A stretch of 64,000 nucleotides of DNA from CBDCIS01 sp965217565 (GCA_965217565.1 CBDCIS010000004.1:267726-331725), one strand, 5' to 3'. Shown: positions 1 to 9,271, counted from the first letter of the stretch. The notes: generated by a model not told the origin, from the letters alone. Numbers and translations are program-made.

Positions 1-909
1 AAGACGGCGCTGAGAGAGCAGGTGCGCCGAGCTATGGAGGAGCTTTCGGAGCGTGGAGACATCAATCACATCAACCTCACCGATACGGACGCACGTCTGA
101 TGAGGACTCGCCAGGGGATAACGCCCTGCTACAACGCACAGGCGATGGTCTCGCCGACGCAGACCGAGGCAGGGAAGAGAGGCATGTTGATCACTGCGGT
201 GGAGGTTACCGATGACCCCGACGACCATTCTCAACTGGCCCCAATGCTTCAGAAGGCAGAGGAGACGACGGGTGTCAGGTCTGAGATGACGTTGGCAGAC
301 GCAGGTTATCACTCAGGGAGCAATCTGGAGGAGTGCGCGCTCAGAGACCAGCAGGTTGTGATGCCCGAGGCACAGCGTCGGGCGCTGGGCCACCCGTATC
401 ACAAGGACCGATTCACCTATGACGAGGAGACCGACAGCTACATCTGTCCAAAAGGACAGTGGCTGCGCTTCACCCGTATGAAGCGCAGACGTGGGATAGC
501 GGTGAGGCTCTACCGGGCCTCCGGCGCTGTCTGCCGAGCGTGTCCGGTCTTTGGGGTGTGTACGAGGGATGGCCGAAATGGGCGAGCGCTTGAGATAGGG
601 CCGCACGACACAGCGCTGCGTCGTCATCGGCGCTGGATGCGCACCGACGAAGCCAGACAGTCCTACGATCGCAGGAAGGGTCTGGTCGAGCCGGTCTTTG
701 GGATCATCAAAGAGCAGCAGGCGGCGCGTAGAGTCCTGCTGCGTGGCATAGACAACGTGGCCGCTGAGTGGGGCCTGTTGGCCACGGCCTTCAATCTGCG
801 CACCCTGTGGCGCGGGTGGCGTGGCCGGGCAACCCGCATATGGCGCCGCAATCTCAGCCCATCGTTTGCGCACAGGTCCATCATCGGCGCATCCGGCGCT
901 CTGCCCTGA
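1..909 (+). CDS. IS1182-like transposase, C-terminal part (cut by window start)
   Basis: The frame is open to base 1, so the true start lies outside the window; the GTG at 22 is only the first internal start codon. The visible ~300 residues look like the catalytic half of an IS1182-type DDE transposase. They show an Asp-containing DAGYHS motif near residue 97, a cysteine cluster (CRACPVFGVC) typical of these proteins, and a late RKGLVEPVFGIIK block that carries the catalytic Glu. It would cut and paste its own element. I could not define the right terminal repeat because the left end is not visible. The gene runs in front of a dispersed repeat at 990-1080 and has no functional link to the MFS gene that follows. 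Family assignment is by recognition of motifs, not by search. Confidence 0.8.
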   Translation, partial: KTALREQVRRAMEELSERGDINHINLTDTDARLMRTRQGITPCYNAQAMVSPTQTEAGKRGMLITAVEVTDDPDDHSQLAPMLQKAEETTGVRSEMTLADAGYHSGSNLEECALRDQQVVMPEAQRRALGHPYHKDRFTYDEETDSYICPKGQWLRFTRMKRRRGIAVRLYRASGAVCRACPVFGVCTRDGRNGRALEIGPHDTALRRHRRWMRTDEARQSYDRRKGLVEPVFGIIKEQQAARRVLLRGIDNVAAEWGLLATAFNLRTLWRGWRGRATRIWRRNLSPSFAHRSIIGASGALP

Positions 910-989
910 GACACCCGGACCGATCATTGCACAAATGCGACCGGAGTCGGCGCTTCACTCTTATCACCACAACCCTCTTGTGAGACATG

Positions 990-1080
990 CTCCTTGTGGT
1001 TGCCCGCGTCGGTCATCATACCCAGGGCACCCACGATGGACGCCCTTACGAATGGGGCATCTACTAGATTGATACAGGTT
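990..1080 (+). repeat. Dispersed intergenic repeat, copy A
   Basis: About 90 bp that recurs at 23300-23387 (same strand) and 51723-51820 (opposite strand), with a looser relative at 61716-61800. The shared core contains GGTCATCATACCCAGG followed by a CCCACGANGGAC block and ends near TTGATACAGGTT. It lies between the transposase relic and the MFS gene and encodes nothing recognisable. Confidence 0.75.
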
Positions 1081-1186
1081 CCCGCAACGAGCAGCGATAG
1101 ACAAGCCAATAGGGCGGTAGTACAATCGCTTCGCAGATTACACAGAACGCTTTGCAAGTAACCCTACCAGAGCGTGTGGAGATCGC

Positions 1187-2542
1187 TTGTTGCTAGGTCC
1201 TGCCCGCTCGAAGAGCAAGTCAGACGGCTCTGTATTCTACGGCTGGTGGATAGTCGCCGCGGGCTGTATTAGCCAGGCCTACACCTCGGGAGCCTTTTGG
1301 CAGGGCTTCGGCGCATTCTTCGACCCCATCGTTGCCCAGTTTGGCTGGAGCCGCGCCATCACCTCGGTGTCGCAGTCCCTTCAACGCACCGAATCGGGCA
1401 TGATAGCCCCCTTTGTTGGTTTCTTCATAGACAGGTTTGGGCCGCGAAACGTCATGCTGGGCGGCGTTTTCGTAACTGGCATCGGCTTCATCTTTCTCAG
1501 CCGCATCGACTCACTGTGGCAATTCTACCTCGCGTTTATGCTCATCACTGTGGGCCTTTCCTTCGGCTCCTTCATGGTCGTTACAACCGCCGTCGCCAAC
1601 TGGTTCGTCGTAAGAAGAAGCCGCGCGCTCGCCATCATGTCGGCCGGCTCGGGCATAGGCGGGCTGCTGGTGCCGGCCGTCGTCTGGATCATCGCGGCAA
1701 CCGACTGGCGAACGGGACTGTTCGTAATCGGCATCGGCTACTGGGTGACAGGAATACCAGTGGCGATGGTCATGCGAAGCCGGCCGGAGGACTACGGCTA
1801 CCTACCCGACGGCGCGGCGACAAGTCAGGAAGGCTCCGAGGAAACGCCATCCGAAAGCGCGCCTGCGAAGGAGGCCGAGGTCGCCTTCACCGCGCGGGAG
1901 GCGCTGATGACCAGGGCCTTCTGGCAGATGATTCTGGCGATGGGGTCCGGGCAGCTAATCATGTCCGCGTCAATCCACCAGATACCGGCTCTGAGCAGCT
2001 TTGGAATCAGCAGGGGCGCAGCGGGCATGGTCATCATGGGCGTCTCTCTCATCAGCATGTCGGGAAGGATTACGTGCGGCTTCCTCGGCGACGTGATCGA
2101 CAAGCGCATCGTGCTCGCCTTCTCGTTCGCCTGCCAGTTTCTGGGGACACTCATGTTCGCCTACACCGGCAACTTATGGCACCTGCTGGGCTTCATGCTC
2201 TTCTGGGGCATCGGCATGGGCGCGTCGATTCCAGTGCGATTCGCGCTGCTTGCCGACTACTTTGGACGCCGACATTTCGGCTCGATTCTCGGCGTGATGA
2301 TGACGACGAGCGCCGTCTTCGGCATCGTCAGCCCGGTGTTCGTCGGGTGGATGTACGACTTGAATGGCAACTACCGCGACCCGTTCCTGATTCTCTCCGG
2401 AACCGTGTTGATCAGCATTCCGCTTATCCTGACGTTGAAGCCGCCCGTAAAGCGCGACCCGCGAGGGTCCAAGGCCGTTCCGCAGGTTGCGGAAACGCAC
2501 GCCGCGGGCATAGAATACCCTCACAAAGAGCCACGCCGCTAG
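1187..2542 (+). CDS. Major facilitator superfamily transporter
   Basis: Predicted 12-helix inner-membrane permease of 451 residues, a usual MFS length. It starts with FYGWWIVAAGC, a first helix typical of the oxalate/formate-monocarboxylate branch. The intracellular loop after helix 2 reads GFFIDRFGPRNVM, matching the G-x-x-x-D-R-x-G motif A of the superfamily, and a long hydrophilic loop near residues 205-235 separates the two six-helix halves. The TTG at 1187 is chosen because GGAG sits five bases upstream. A Shine-Dalgarno sequence and Ldh2-family dehydrogenase gene follow after 10 bases, so the two probably form an operon for uptake and oxidation of a 2-hydroxy acid or a related monocarboxylate. 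The substrate cannot be read from sequence. Confidence 0.88.
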   Translation: MLLGPARSKSKSDGSVFYGWWIVAAGCISQAYTSGAFWQGFGAFFDPIVAQFGWSRAITSVSQSLQRTESGMIAPFVGFFIDRFGPRNVMLGGVFVTGIGFIFLSRIDSLWQFYLAFMLITVGLSFGSFMVVTTAVANWFVVRRSRALAIMSAGSGIGGLLVPAVVWIIAATDWRTGLFVIGIGYWVTGIPVAMVMRSRPEDYGYLPDGAATSQEGSEETPSESAPAKEAEVAFTAREALMTRAFWQMILAMGSGQLIMSASIHQIPALSSFGISRGAAGMVIMGVSLISMSGRITCGFLGDVIDKRIVLAFSFACQFLGTLMFAYTGNLWHLLGFMLFWGIGMGASIPVRFALLADYFGRRHFGSILGVMMTTSAVFGIVSPVFVGWMYDLNGNYRDPFLILSGTVLISIPLILTLKPPVKRDPRGSKAVPQVAETHAAGIEYPHKEPRR

Positions 2543-2552
2543 GAGGTCTCAC

Positions 2553-3659
2553 TTGCTGGAGCGATTCAAGGTCAAAGAAGACGACGCAATCAAGGTGCGG
2601 GAAACCCCTCTAAGGGACACAGTAACCGAGATTTTCAAGAAGATGGGCGTGCCCGAAGCCGACTCCTCGCTGGCGTGCGACGTGCTCGTCACCTCAGACC
2701 TGCGCGGCGTGGACAGCCACGGCGTCTCGAACATGCTGCGTTCCTACGTGCAGGGCTACAACGAAGGGGGACTCAACCCGCGTCCCAATTGGCGCGTGCT
2801 GCGAGAATCGCCCGCGACCGCCAACATCGACTCCGACGCCGGGCTGGGAATCATCGTAGTCCCGAAGGCCATGGAAATCGCCATAGAGAAGGCCCGCAAG
2901 GTCGGCGTGGGGATGGTAACGATAAGAAACGCCCGCCACCTCGGAATGGCGTCCTACCACGCGATGATGGCCCTCGAACACGACATGATAGGAACCTGCA
3001 TGACCTCCTGCCCGCCCGGTGTGCTGCCCACGTTCGGAGCGGAGCCCAGGCTGGGCACGAACCCCATCGCGCTGGCCGCGCCCGCGGACAAGGAGCCTCC
3101 CTTCGTGTTCGACGCCGCTACCAGCACGGTGGCCGGCAACAAACTGGGACTCGCCCGGAGACTGGGCACAGACCTGCTGCCTGGATGGGTCGCGGACGAA
3201 GACGGCGCGCCCATCATGGACGAGGTCGCCGCCCCGGTGCCCGGTTACCAGGGCAGAGCATCCTCCTTCCTTCTACCGCTGGGAAGCACCAGGGAACTGG
3301 GTTCGCACAAGGGCTACGGGTTGTCCTGCATCGTGGATATACTCGGAGGAATCCTCTCCGGCGGCGGTTACGGAGTGAACCCCGGACGGCCCAACTTCGG
3401 GCACTACGTGGCGGCGTACAGCATCGAGGCGTTCATGGACACGGGTGAATTCAAGCGCACGATGGACGAGTGGATTCAGATGCTCAAATCGACCACGCCC
3501 GCCAAGGGCCACGACAGGGTGCTGTATCCGGGCCAACCGGAAGCGGAGGCCACCGAGGACCGCAAGGCCAACGGAATTCCCTTCCACCCAGAGGTCATAG
3601 ACTGGTTCCGAGACATCTGCGGCGAACTCTCAATCCCATACATCCTAACAGACAGTTAG
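2553..3659 (+). CDS. Ldh2-family (malate/lactate/ureidoglycolate-type) NAD(P)-dependent dehydrogenase
   Basis: 368 residues, the normal size of the Ldh2 (AllD/ComC/malate dehydrogenase) family, which oxidises 2-hydroxy acids with NAD(P)+ using a fold unlike classical LDH. Family marks are visible in order: DLRGVDSHGVSNM near residue 50 with the conserved Ser-His, ARHLGMAS near 130, LGTNPIALAAP near 170 and ELGSHKGYGLS near 250, which lines the cofactor site. TTG at 2553 is preceded by AGGAGG at 2541-2546, a near-ideal spacing. It sits 10 bases behind the MFS gene and is probably co-transcribed with it. The specific substrate (lactate, malate, sulfolactate, ureidoglycolate) is not determinable here. 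Confidence 0.9.
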   Translation: MLERFKVKEDDAIKVRETPLRDTVTEIFKKMGVPEADSSLACDVLVTSDLRGVDSHGVSNMLRSYVQGYNEGGLNPRPNWRVLRESPATANIDSDAGLGIIVVPKAMEIAIEKARKVGVGMVTIRNARHLGMASYHAMMALEHDMIGTCMTSCPPGVLPTFGAEPRLGTNPIALAAPADKEPPFVFDAATSTVAGNKLGLARRLGTDLLPGWVADEDGAPIMDEVAAPVPGYQGRASSFLLPLGSTRELGSHKGYGLSCIVDILGGILSGGGYGVNPGRPNFGHYVAAYSIEAFMDTGEFKRTMDEWIQMLKSTTPAKGHDRVLYPGQPEAEATEDRKANGIPFHPEVIDWFRDICGELSIPYILTDS

Positions 3660-3703
3660 GGGCGGCTTCGAGAGTCCCCTACTTGGCCCTCTTTGTGCGT
3701 TGC

Positions 3704-4099
3704 CTAAGCTGAGGTACCCGCCCTAACTGTCTCACAGCCTGCCATCGGCTCCGGCCGCTCGTGCTTTGGCTGATACACGCCCAGCTTGCCGCCGCCCGGC
3801 AGCGTGACTTGCGTTAGCAAGCCCCAGCCGTCATCCTGGATCGGGGCCATCGTGATGCCGCGCTGGGTCATCTCCGCGATGAACGCCTCCACGTCGTCAC
3901 ACATCAGGTAGAACTCGTGGTAGCCGTTTACCCTGGGCGGAGGGCCGTCGGGGTGCATCGCCGCCTCCGATGGCAGCAGACCAAATATCAGGTGTCCTCC
4001 ACCCGAATCAGCCCAGCTTAGCCCCAGCACGTCTCGCAGGAAGGCCCGATCCGCATCGGCGTCCTCCGTGTAGATTACCGTATGCCCGCCTATTATCAT
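3704..4099 (-). CDS. VOC (glyoxalase/bleomycin-resistance fold) protein
   Basis: About 130 residues with the paired beta-alpha-beta-beta-beta modules of the vicinal oxygen chelate superfamily. It begins IIGGHTVIYTEDADADRAFLRDVLGL and contains a second module around NGYHEFYLMCDDVEAFIAEM. The His of GGHTV and the late Glu/His positions are candidate metal ligands. I favour ATG at 4099, with a GAGGG sequence in front; a GTG at 4120 overlapping the peptidase stop by four bases is the alternative and would give 138 residues. It is the last gene of a two-gene unit with the S9 peptidase. Function within VOC (lyase, dioxygenase, binding protein) is open. Confidence 0.8.
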   Translation of the reverse strand: MIIGGHTVIYTEDADADRAFLRDVLGLSWADSGGGHLIFGLLPSEAAMHPDGPPPRVNGYHEFYLMCDDVEAFIAEMTQRGITMAPIQDDGWGLLTQVTLPGGGKLGVYQPKHERPEPMAGCETVRAGTSA

Positions 4100-4116
4100 G
4101 GAGCCTGCCCTCTTCT

Positions 4117-5934
4117 TCACAGGTAACGGTCGAAGAACTCGGCAATCGCGGAGTTGCCCACTATCCTGTTGTTGCGCTTGATGAAGCCGTGCCCCTCGTC
4201 CTCGAAGCGAACGTACTCCACCACCTTCCCCTGGTTTCGCAGGGCTTCCACTATCTGCTCCGTCTCGCTTATGGGAACCCTGGGGTCGGTCGCGCCGTGC
4301 AAGACCAGCAGGGGAGCGGTGATGCGGTCAACGTAGTGGATAGGGGAGATCTCGCGGAGAAAGTCGCCGTCGTCCTCGAGGTTGCCGTACTCCGACTCTC
4401 GCAGCTTGCGGCGGTAGGAGCTCGTGTTCTCGAGGAACGTCTCGAAGTTGGCGATGCCGTACAACTCGACGGCAGCCGCCCACAGGTCGGGGTACGTGGT
4501 GATTGCCGCCAGCACCATGAAGCCGCCGTAGCTGCCGCCCATGACAGCGACGCGATTGGAGTCGGCCCAGCCCGAATCCACCAGCCACTGCCAGGCGTGC
4601 TTGAGGTCGTGCACCGAGTCCATGCGCTTGCGAACGTCGTCCAGGTGGATGTACTCGCGCCCGTATCCCGAACTGCCGCGCACGTTGGGCGCGAGCACGC
4701 AGTAGCCGCGTCCTACGAAGTACTGGTACACGGTGTTGAAGGAGGGGCGCTCCTGTCCCTCCGGCCCGCCGTGAACGTGCATTATCACCGGGTTGGAACC
4801 GTCAGCCATGGCTCCCTCGGACGCGTACAGGAACGCGGGGACCTTGCGCCCGTCGAATGTGGGAAACTCCACCAGTTGCGGCTCGACAAAGCTGTTTTTC
4901 GGAATGCCGCCCGTGTCGCTGTGTGTAAGCGGACGCAGCGAACTGTTTTCGACGTCGTACAGCCAGATGTTGGGGTTGTTCGCCGCGCCGTTCAGCGTGA
5001 AGGCCACCACCGCGCTGTCCGGCGACCACGCGGACGACGCAGGCCCTCGCGGGTTCTGCAGCGTGCCCCGGGGCAGTCCTTCGACCGCCGTGTCCGTCTG
5101 CTCGTCCAGGTCGCGGACGAACGCGCGCGAGTAGCCCGCCTCGTTCGCTATGTACGCCAGCATCCGGCCGTCCGGCGAAAGCGACGCCGCCTCGACGTCC
5201 CAGGGCGGCTCGGCGAGCAGCGCCAACTCTCCGCTGGCCGCGTCCATCCAAGCCAACGCTTGGAACTCCCGCTCCCTGTTCGTGGTCATGTACAGCCCCT
5301 TGCCCTGCGCGTCCCACAGAACCGAGCCGTAGGTGGCGAGGCCGTTCTCCGCGGTCAGCGCGCGCGTCTCACCCGATTGCAGGTCGAGCAGGGTCAGGTC
5401 GTTGTATCTCGACGTGTTGTCACGGCTGATTACCAGGCTCTCGCCGTCCGGAGACCACGCGGCCACGCTGTTGGAACCGTCTCTCTGGAACACCATCCGC
5501 GCCCGCCCACCGGGAACGTCCTGGACGTAGATGTCGAAGTGCGCGCGGTGGCGTTCGTTACTCGCGTAGGCGATAGAGCCGCCGTCGGGCGACCAGCCTC
5601 CAAAGATGTGCATCACCTCCGGCAAGTCGGTCAAGGCCGTCCCGCCGCCGCCCGATGCCATGTCTATGGTGTAAAGCTGGTGACGCTCGCTCCCTCCTTC
5701 GTCCATGGCGAAGAGCAGGTTATCGCCCTTGGGCGACCACGCCACCAGGCTCACGCGCTCGTCGAAGAACGTAAGCTGCCGCGGCCATCCGCCCTCCGCA
5801 TCGACCACCCACACCTGGGGCACGCCGGTGACGTCCATCAGGAAGGCTACGCGCTTGCCCGACGGGTCGAACGAGGGCGCGTAGGCGCTCCGCACGTTCA
5901 GGTACTGCTCGAAAGAGGCTAGTCGTTCCGCCAT
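4117..5934 (-). CDS. S9-family prolyl oligopeptidase / acylaminoacyl-peptidase
   Basis: 605 residues with an N-terminal TolB/WD40-like propeller (repeats of the type WSPDG, for example near residues 55, 125, 170 and 300) followed by an alpha/beta hydrolase domain. The catalytic triad can be placed: Ser468 in GGSYGGF, Asp550 in GATDPRVP and His582 in DEGHGF. An oxyanion-type HGGPEGQ segment stands near residue 390. Such enzymes cut short peptides or remove acylated N-terminal residues in the cytoplasm; no signal peptide is visible. The downstream VOC gene starts at or just after its stop, so the two are translationally linked. Length and domain order are normal for the family. Confidence 0.93.
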   Translation of the reverse strand: MAERLASFEQYLNVRSAYAPSFDPSGKRVAFLMDVTGVPQVWVVDAEGGWPRQLTFFDERVSLVAWSPKGDNLLFAMDEGGSERHQLYTIDMASGGGGTALTDLPEVMHIFGGWSPDGGSIAYASNERHRAHFDIYVQDVPGGRARMVFQRDGSNSVAAWSPDGESLVISRDNTSRYNDLTLLDLQSGETRALTAENGLATYGSVLWDAQGKGLYMTTNREREFQALAWMDAASGELALLAEPPWDVEAASLSPDGRMLAYIANEAGYSRAFVRDLDEQTDTAVEGLPRGTLQNPRGPASSAWSPDSAVVAFTLNGAANNPNIWLYDVENSSLRPLTHSDTGGIPKNSFVEPQLVEFPTFDGRKVPAFLYASEGAMADGSNPVIMHVHGGPEGQERPSFNTVYQYFVGRGYCVLAPNVRGSSGYGREYIHLDDVRKRMDSVHDLKHAWQWLVDSGWADSNRVAVMGGSYGGFMVLAAITTYPDLWAAAVELYGIANFETFLENTSSYRRKLRESEYGNLEDDGDFLREISPIHYVDRITAPLLVLHGATDPRVPISETEQIVEALRNQGKVVEYVRFEDEGHGFIKRNNRIVGNSAIAEFFDRYL

Positions 5935-5957
5935 GCTTCCTCCTTTACCTACCTAAC

Positions 5958-7562
5958 CTACCCAAACGGCGAGGGCATCATCCCAACCGGCGCCTCGATC
6001 AGCGTCGGCGCGTCGTTGGCGGCCAGCGTCTCCCGCAGCGCCCTCTCCAGCTCCTCAGGCCCTTGCGCTCGGATGCCTCTCGCCCCATACGCTTCCGCCA
6101 GCTTCACGAAGTCCGGGTTATGCAGCTCCGCGCCGATGGAGCGGCCGTCGAAGCGGTTCACCTGGTCGCGCAGCACGTTGCCGTAGGCGTTGTCGTTGAA
6201 GACCACCACCACCGCGTTAATCCCGTGCTGCACCGCGGTGGCGAGCTCCTGCGAGTTGAACAGGAAGCCCCCGTCGCCCGACACGGCGACTACGGCCCTG
6301 TCGGGGTTGGCAACCTTCGCGCCAAGCGCGGTCGGGAACGCGAAACCGAGATTGCCATAGTATGAAGACGTAATGTAGGTTCCCGGCTCATACACCGGAA
6401 AGAACACCCTGCTGTAGTAGCCTATCTGCGTCATGCCGGCGACGAACACGCCGTCATCCGGCATCGCCTCGCGTATGGCCTGGACGTAGGACGCCTGGGG
6501 CTGCATCTCGCTCAGCGAACGGAATCGCTCGTCCTTGATCGCCTCCATCTCCTCTTTCCGGCTTGGCCGCGCCGGAACCCTGGCGGATACGATGCGGTAG
6601 AGCTCTTCGAGCGTGAGCCGCGCGTCGCCCACGATACCGAGCGTGTTTTCGTAGTTACGGCCTATCTCCTCTTCGTCGATGTCGATTTGGACGACCTTCT
6701 GCCCGTTGAGCGACTGCGGCGTCGCCAGCCTCGTGCCCACCGCGATTACTAGGTCTGACTCCGCCATCCTGGACTGGAAGGGGTCGTTGCGTATCTGGAG
6801 TCCGCCGAGCGAGAGGTGATGGCGGTCGGAGAGGATGCCCTTGCCCTCGCTGGTGGTAATGACAGGAGCCTGCAAGTGCTCTGCCAGCCGCCGGAGGACG
6901 TCGGTCGCGCCGGAAGACACCGCGCCACCGCCGACCCAAAAGAGTGGACTTGACGCGCCCGCGATGGCGTCGGCTCCCCGTTGGATGCTCTCCTGGCTGG
7001 CCATCGGCCGCTGGTAGCTCACCGGCTCGATTATCTCCACGTTGGCCTGCTCTTCCAAAGTCTCCGGCGGTATCTCGATCTCCACCGGGCGCGGACGGCC
7101 CGACTTTAGCTGGTAGAACGCCTCGTGAACCGCGCCGGGAATGTCCTTCGCGTCGAGGATGCGCTGTGACCACTTCGTGACGGGCCGAATGGTGTCCATC
7201 TGATCGTTTATCTCGTGCAGCACGCCGCGGTCCACGCCGATGAGCTCCTTCTGCACCTGGCCCGCGACGACCAGTATGGGCGACGACGCGGAGTACGCCG
7301 TGCCGATGCCCGCCGATGCGTTCTGCAGCCCGGGACCGGGCACGACCAACGCGGTCCCGATGCCGCCGCCCGCGCGGGCGTAGCCGTCTGCCATGTATGT
7401 CGTCGCCTGCTCGTGGCGGGTAGTGATGAAGCGGATGCCGGGCACGTCGTAAAGCCCGTCCATCGCATGGTAGAGTTGCACGCCGGGAAGGCCAAATATC
7501 ACCCTGACGCCCTCCGCGTAAAGCGACTTGGCCAGCGCCTGTCCCCCGGTCAACTTGGGCAT
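5958..7562 (-). CDS. Thiamine diphosphate-dependent enzyme of the acetolactate synthase / benzoylformate decarboxylase family
   Basis: 534 residues in the usual order: N-terminal PYR domain with the TPP-activating Glu51 (in TTRHEQATTYMADGYAR), a central Rossmann-like domain, and a C-terminal PP domain with the metal/diphosphate motif GDGGFLFNSQEL ending in NDNAYGN. It probably decarboxylates or ligates a 2-keto acid. It lacks an adjacent ilvN-type regulatory subunit, which argues against a biosynthetic acetolactate synthase and for a catabolic decarboxylase/lyase. ATG at 7562 has an AAAGGT sequence upstream. It lies 23 bases upstream of the S9 peptidase start on the same strand and may be co-transcribed with it. 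Confidence 0.88.
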   Translation of the reverse strand: MPKLTGGQALAKSLYAEGVRVIFGLPGVQLYHAMDGLYDVPGIRFITTRHEQATTYMADGYARAGGGIGTALVVPGPGLQNASAGIGTAYSASSPILVVAGQVQKELIGVDRGVLHEINDQMDTIRPVTKWSQRILDAKDIPGAVHEAFYQLKSGRPRPVEIEIPPETLEEQANVEIIEPVSYQRPMASQESIQRGADAIAGASSPLFWVGGGAVSSGATDVLRRLAEHLQAPVITTSEGKGILSDRHHLSLGGLQIRNDPFQSRMAESDLVIAVGTRLATPQSLNGQKVVQIDIDEEEIGRNYENTLGIVGDARLTLEELYRIVSARVPARPSRKEEMEAIKDERFRSLSEMQPQASYVQAIREAMPDDGVFVAGMTQIGYYSRVFFPVYEPGTYITSSYYGNLGFAFPTALGAKVANPDRAVVAVSGDGGFLFNSQELATAVQHGINAVVVVFNDNAYGNVLRDQVNRFDGRSIGAELHNPDFVKLAEAYGARGIRAQGPEELERALRETLAANDAPTLIEAPVGMMPSPFG

Positions 7563-7589
7563 GTGTTTCTGTTACCTTTCTTTGTCTCT

Positions 7590-7704
7590 TGCGCCAAAGC
7601 GAGTGTGTTAGCCTGGGTTACCTTGCGCCGTCTATGTTGCAAAGCATGACCGTTGCAGAGAGGGGCTACAAGTCGCGACCGTTCAGGTCACGGGCCAGCT
7701 TCAT
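7590..7704 (-). pseudogene. hicA toxin relic
   Basis: An ATG at 7704-7702 overlaps the hicB stop as ATGA. It starts MKLARDLNGRDL and then meets TAG at 7668-7666. That beginning fits the N-terminus of HicA mRNA-interferase toxins that follow this class of HicB. Further down the strand another frame still reads a KVTQ-like stretch where HicA carries its conserved GYxVTRQxGSH core, but the catalytic His is gone. I read this as a toxin destroyed by small deletions and a stop; the extent to 7590 is approximate. Confidence 0.6.
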
Positions 7705-7928
7705 AGTGCGAGGACTTCATCGCGGACAAAGTGAAGGCGAATCATTGCAGGCCGCTTCATCGTTTCGTCGAAATAGCACTCGACGGCCTCTCTGACATTA
7801 CTGCGCAACTCCTCAACGGTCTCGCCCTGCGTGTGGATGGCGTATCCCAGCGCACTGGCTGAGTATCCGTCGTCAACCTCGTCATCGCTGACCTCAAATA
7901 TGATCTCAGAGATTCCGTTGGGCGACAC
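7701..7928 (-). CDS. hicB: HicB-family antitoxin
   Basis: 75 residues with the partly degraded RNase-H-like fold of HicB. The segment DDGYSASALGYAIHTQGETVEELRSNVREAVECYF is the hallmark: a YxA-strand, G-ET-EEL helix and EAVECYF helix. In complete systems HicB binds and inhibits the small toxin HicA and represses the operon. GTG at 7928 has AGGAGAG six bases upstream. The ATGA overlap with the next start codon shows the original hicB-hicA order, but the toxin is truncated after 12 codons, so the antitoxin is an orphan. It may persist as a regulator or as protection against a related toxin elsewhere. Confidence 0.85.
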   Translation of the reverse strand: MSPNGISEIIFEVSDDEVDDGYSASALGYAIHTQGETVEELRSNVREAVECYFDETMKRPAMIRLHFVRDEVLAL

Positions 7929-8000
7929 GACACTCTCCTATTGCTAGACGACCACAGTCCAACATCTGGCGGTAAAAGGCCTTCGGCTAGTCCAATATCA

Positions 8001-9182
8001 TCACCGCGCTCTTGCCGACGCGTAGTCTTCCCGCGCCCGTGTCATGGCGGCCGCGCGCGCCTCCAGGAGCTCCTCCTTCTTGCCCTCCGACCACACCTGC
8101 GACCTGTCCAGGCTCGCGATAGAACCCTGGAAGTGGGGCATCACGTAGCGCGCCAGAAGCTCGTAGCTGTGCATGACCTGCTCCCGCGTGCCCCACTCGG
8201 TCGCCTGTATCATGAAGCCGCCGAAGCCGCCGCTCTCCTCGTCGAGCTTCTTTATCGTCGCTATCAGGTCGTCAGGCGTGCCGACGCACCACGCGCCGCG
8301 CTCAGACATGATGTCGATTATCTTGTCCCTGTCGCTGCTGCTGTTCACGTCCAGGTTGAGCTGGTGGCCCAGCGTCTTCACGAAGTAGTCGTACTGGTAG
8401 CGCCCGGCGTTGAAGCGCGCCTGCTCTATGGCCTCCTTCTTCGACTCCGCGAGGTAAACGTGCATCACCAGTCGCCATTCGTTGCGATCCATGGTATTGC
8501 CGTGCTGGGCCGCGGTCTCCTCGGCGATGCTCCAGAACTCCGCGAGGTTGGACGCGATTTCGGCGTCACGCGTTACGCTCACCGACAGCACTCCAGCGCC
8601 GTGCTTGCCAGCCAACACCATCCCGGAGGGCGACTGCGCCGCCGCCACAGCGATGGGAAAGTGCGGCTTGGTGTAGGGCCGCAGGTGCAGCTGGGCCTCC
8701 ACCAGGTTGAACCACTCCGACTCGTAGGTGATTGGCTCCGTTTCGTTCAGCAATCGCATGATGATGGTCATGGCCTCGTCCATGCGCCGCCGCTGCACGA
8801 CAGGGTCGATTCCGAGCATCGCTGCGTCGGTGACCAGCGCGCCCGGCCCGACTCCCATCATCGTGCGCCCTCGCGTGAGGTGGTCCAGCAACACCATGCG
8901 GTTGGCTACCATGAGCGGATTGTGGTACGGCAGGCTGATGACGCCCGTACCCAGCCGGATGTTTCTGGTCCGCTCCGCGGCCGTCGCCATGAACACCTCC
9001 GGCGACGCTATAATCTCCCAGCCTGCGCTGTGGTGCTCGCCAATCCAAGCCTCGTCGTAGCCCAGGTAGTCGAGCCACTGGATAATCTCCAGGTCGCGCT
9101 CCAGGGAGAGTGTGGGGTTCTCGCCCTTCCAGTGGAACGGCGCCATGAAGATGCCGAATTTCATTCGTTCTGGAAGTGTCAT
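8001..9182 (-). CDS. LLM-class flavin-dependent oxidoreductase (luciferase-like monooxygenase)
   Basis: 393 residues with a TIM-barrel bacterial-luciferase fold. Family signatures include MKFGIFMAPFHW at the start, WIGEHHSAGWEIIASPEVFMATAAERT around residue 75 and LGTGVISLPYHNPLMVANRMVLLD around 105. These enzymes use reduced flavin delivered by a reductase to oxygenate aldehydes, alkanes, amines or sulfonates. No flavin reductase gene is adjacent. ATG at 9182 is preceded by AAGGAT at good spacing; the internal ATG at 9164 is possible. SAR202-type genomes are known to be rich in this family, which supports the suggested lineage but not a particular substrate. Confidence 0.92.
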   Translation of the reverse strand: MTLPERMKFGIFMAPFHWKGENPTLSLERDLEIIQWLDYLGYDEAWIGEHHSAGWEIIASPEVFMATAAERTRNIRLGTGVISLPYHNPLMVANRMVLLDHLTRGRTMMGVGPGALVTDAAMLGIDPVVQRRRMDEAMTIIMRLLNETEPITYESEWFNLVEAQLHLRPYTKPHFPIAVAAAQSPSGMVLAGKHGAGVLSVSVTRDAEIASNLAEFWSIAEETAAQHGNTMDRNEWRLVMHVYLAESKKEAIEQARFNAGRYQYDYFVKTLGHQLNLDVNSSSDRDKIIDIMSERGAWCVGTPDDLIATIKKLDEESGGFGGFMIQATEWGTREQVMHSYELLARYVMPHFQGSIASLDRSQVWSEGKKEELLEARAAAMTRAREDYASARAR

Positions 9183-9271
9183 GGATACATCCTTTTGTGC
9201 TGTGCTTGGGTTTGCCGTGGCGAAACGATTCTAGCACGCCAGTAGTGGACGGGCAACAGCGCGCTGCCGCC

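Noticed and set aside
3970..5922. 650-residue open frame on the plus strand
   Set aside because: It is the antisense shadow of the S9 peptidase, rich in Arg, Val and His with no domain; the peptidase on the minus strand has a complete catalytic triad.
7941..9245. 434-residue plus-strand frame
   Set aside because: It is antisense to the LLM oxidoreductase, whose conserved motifs decide the strand.
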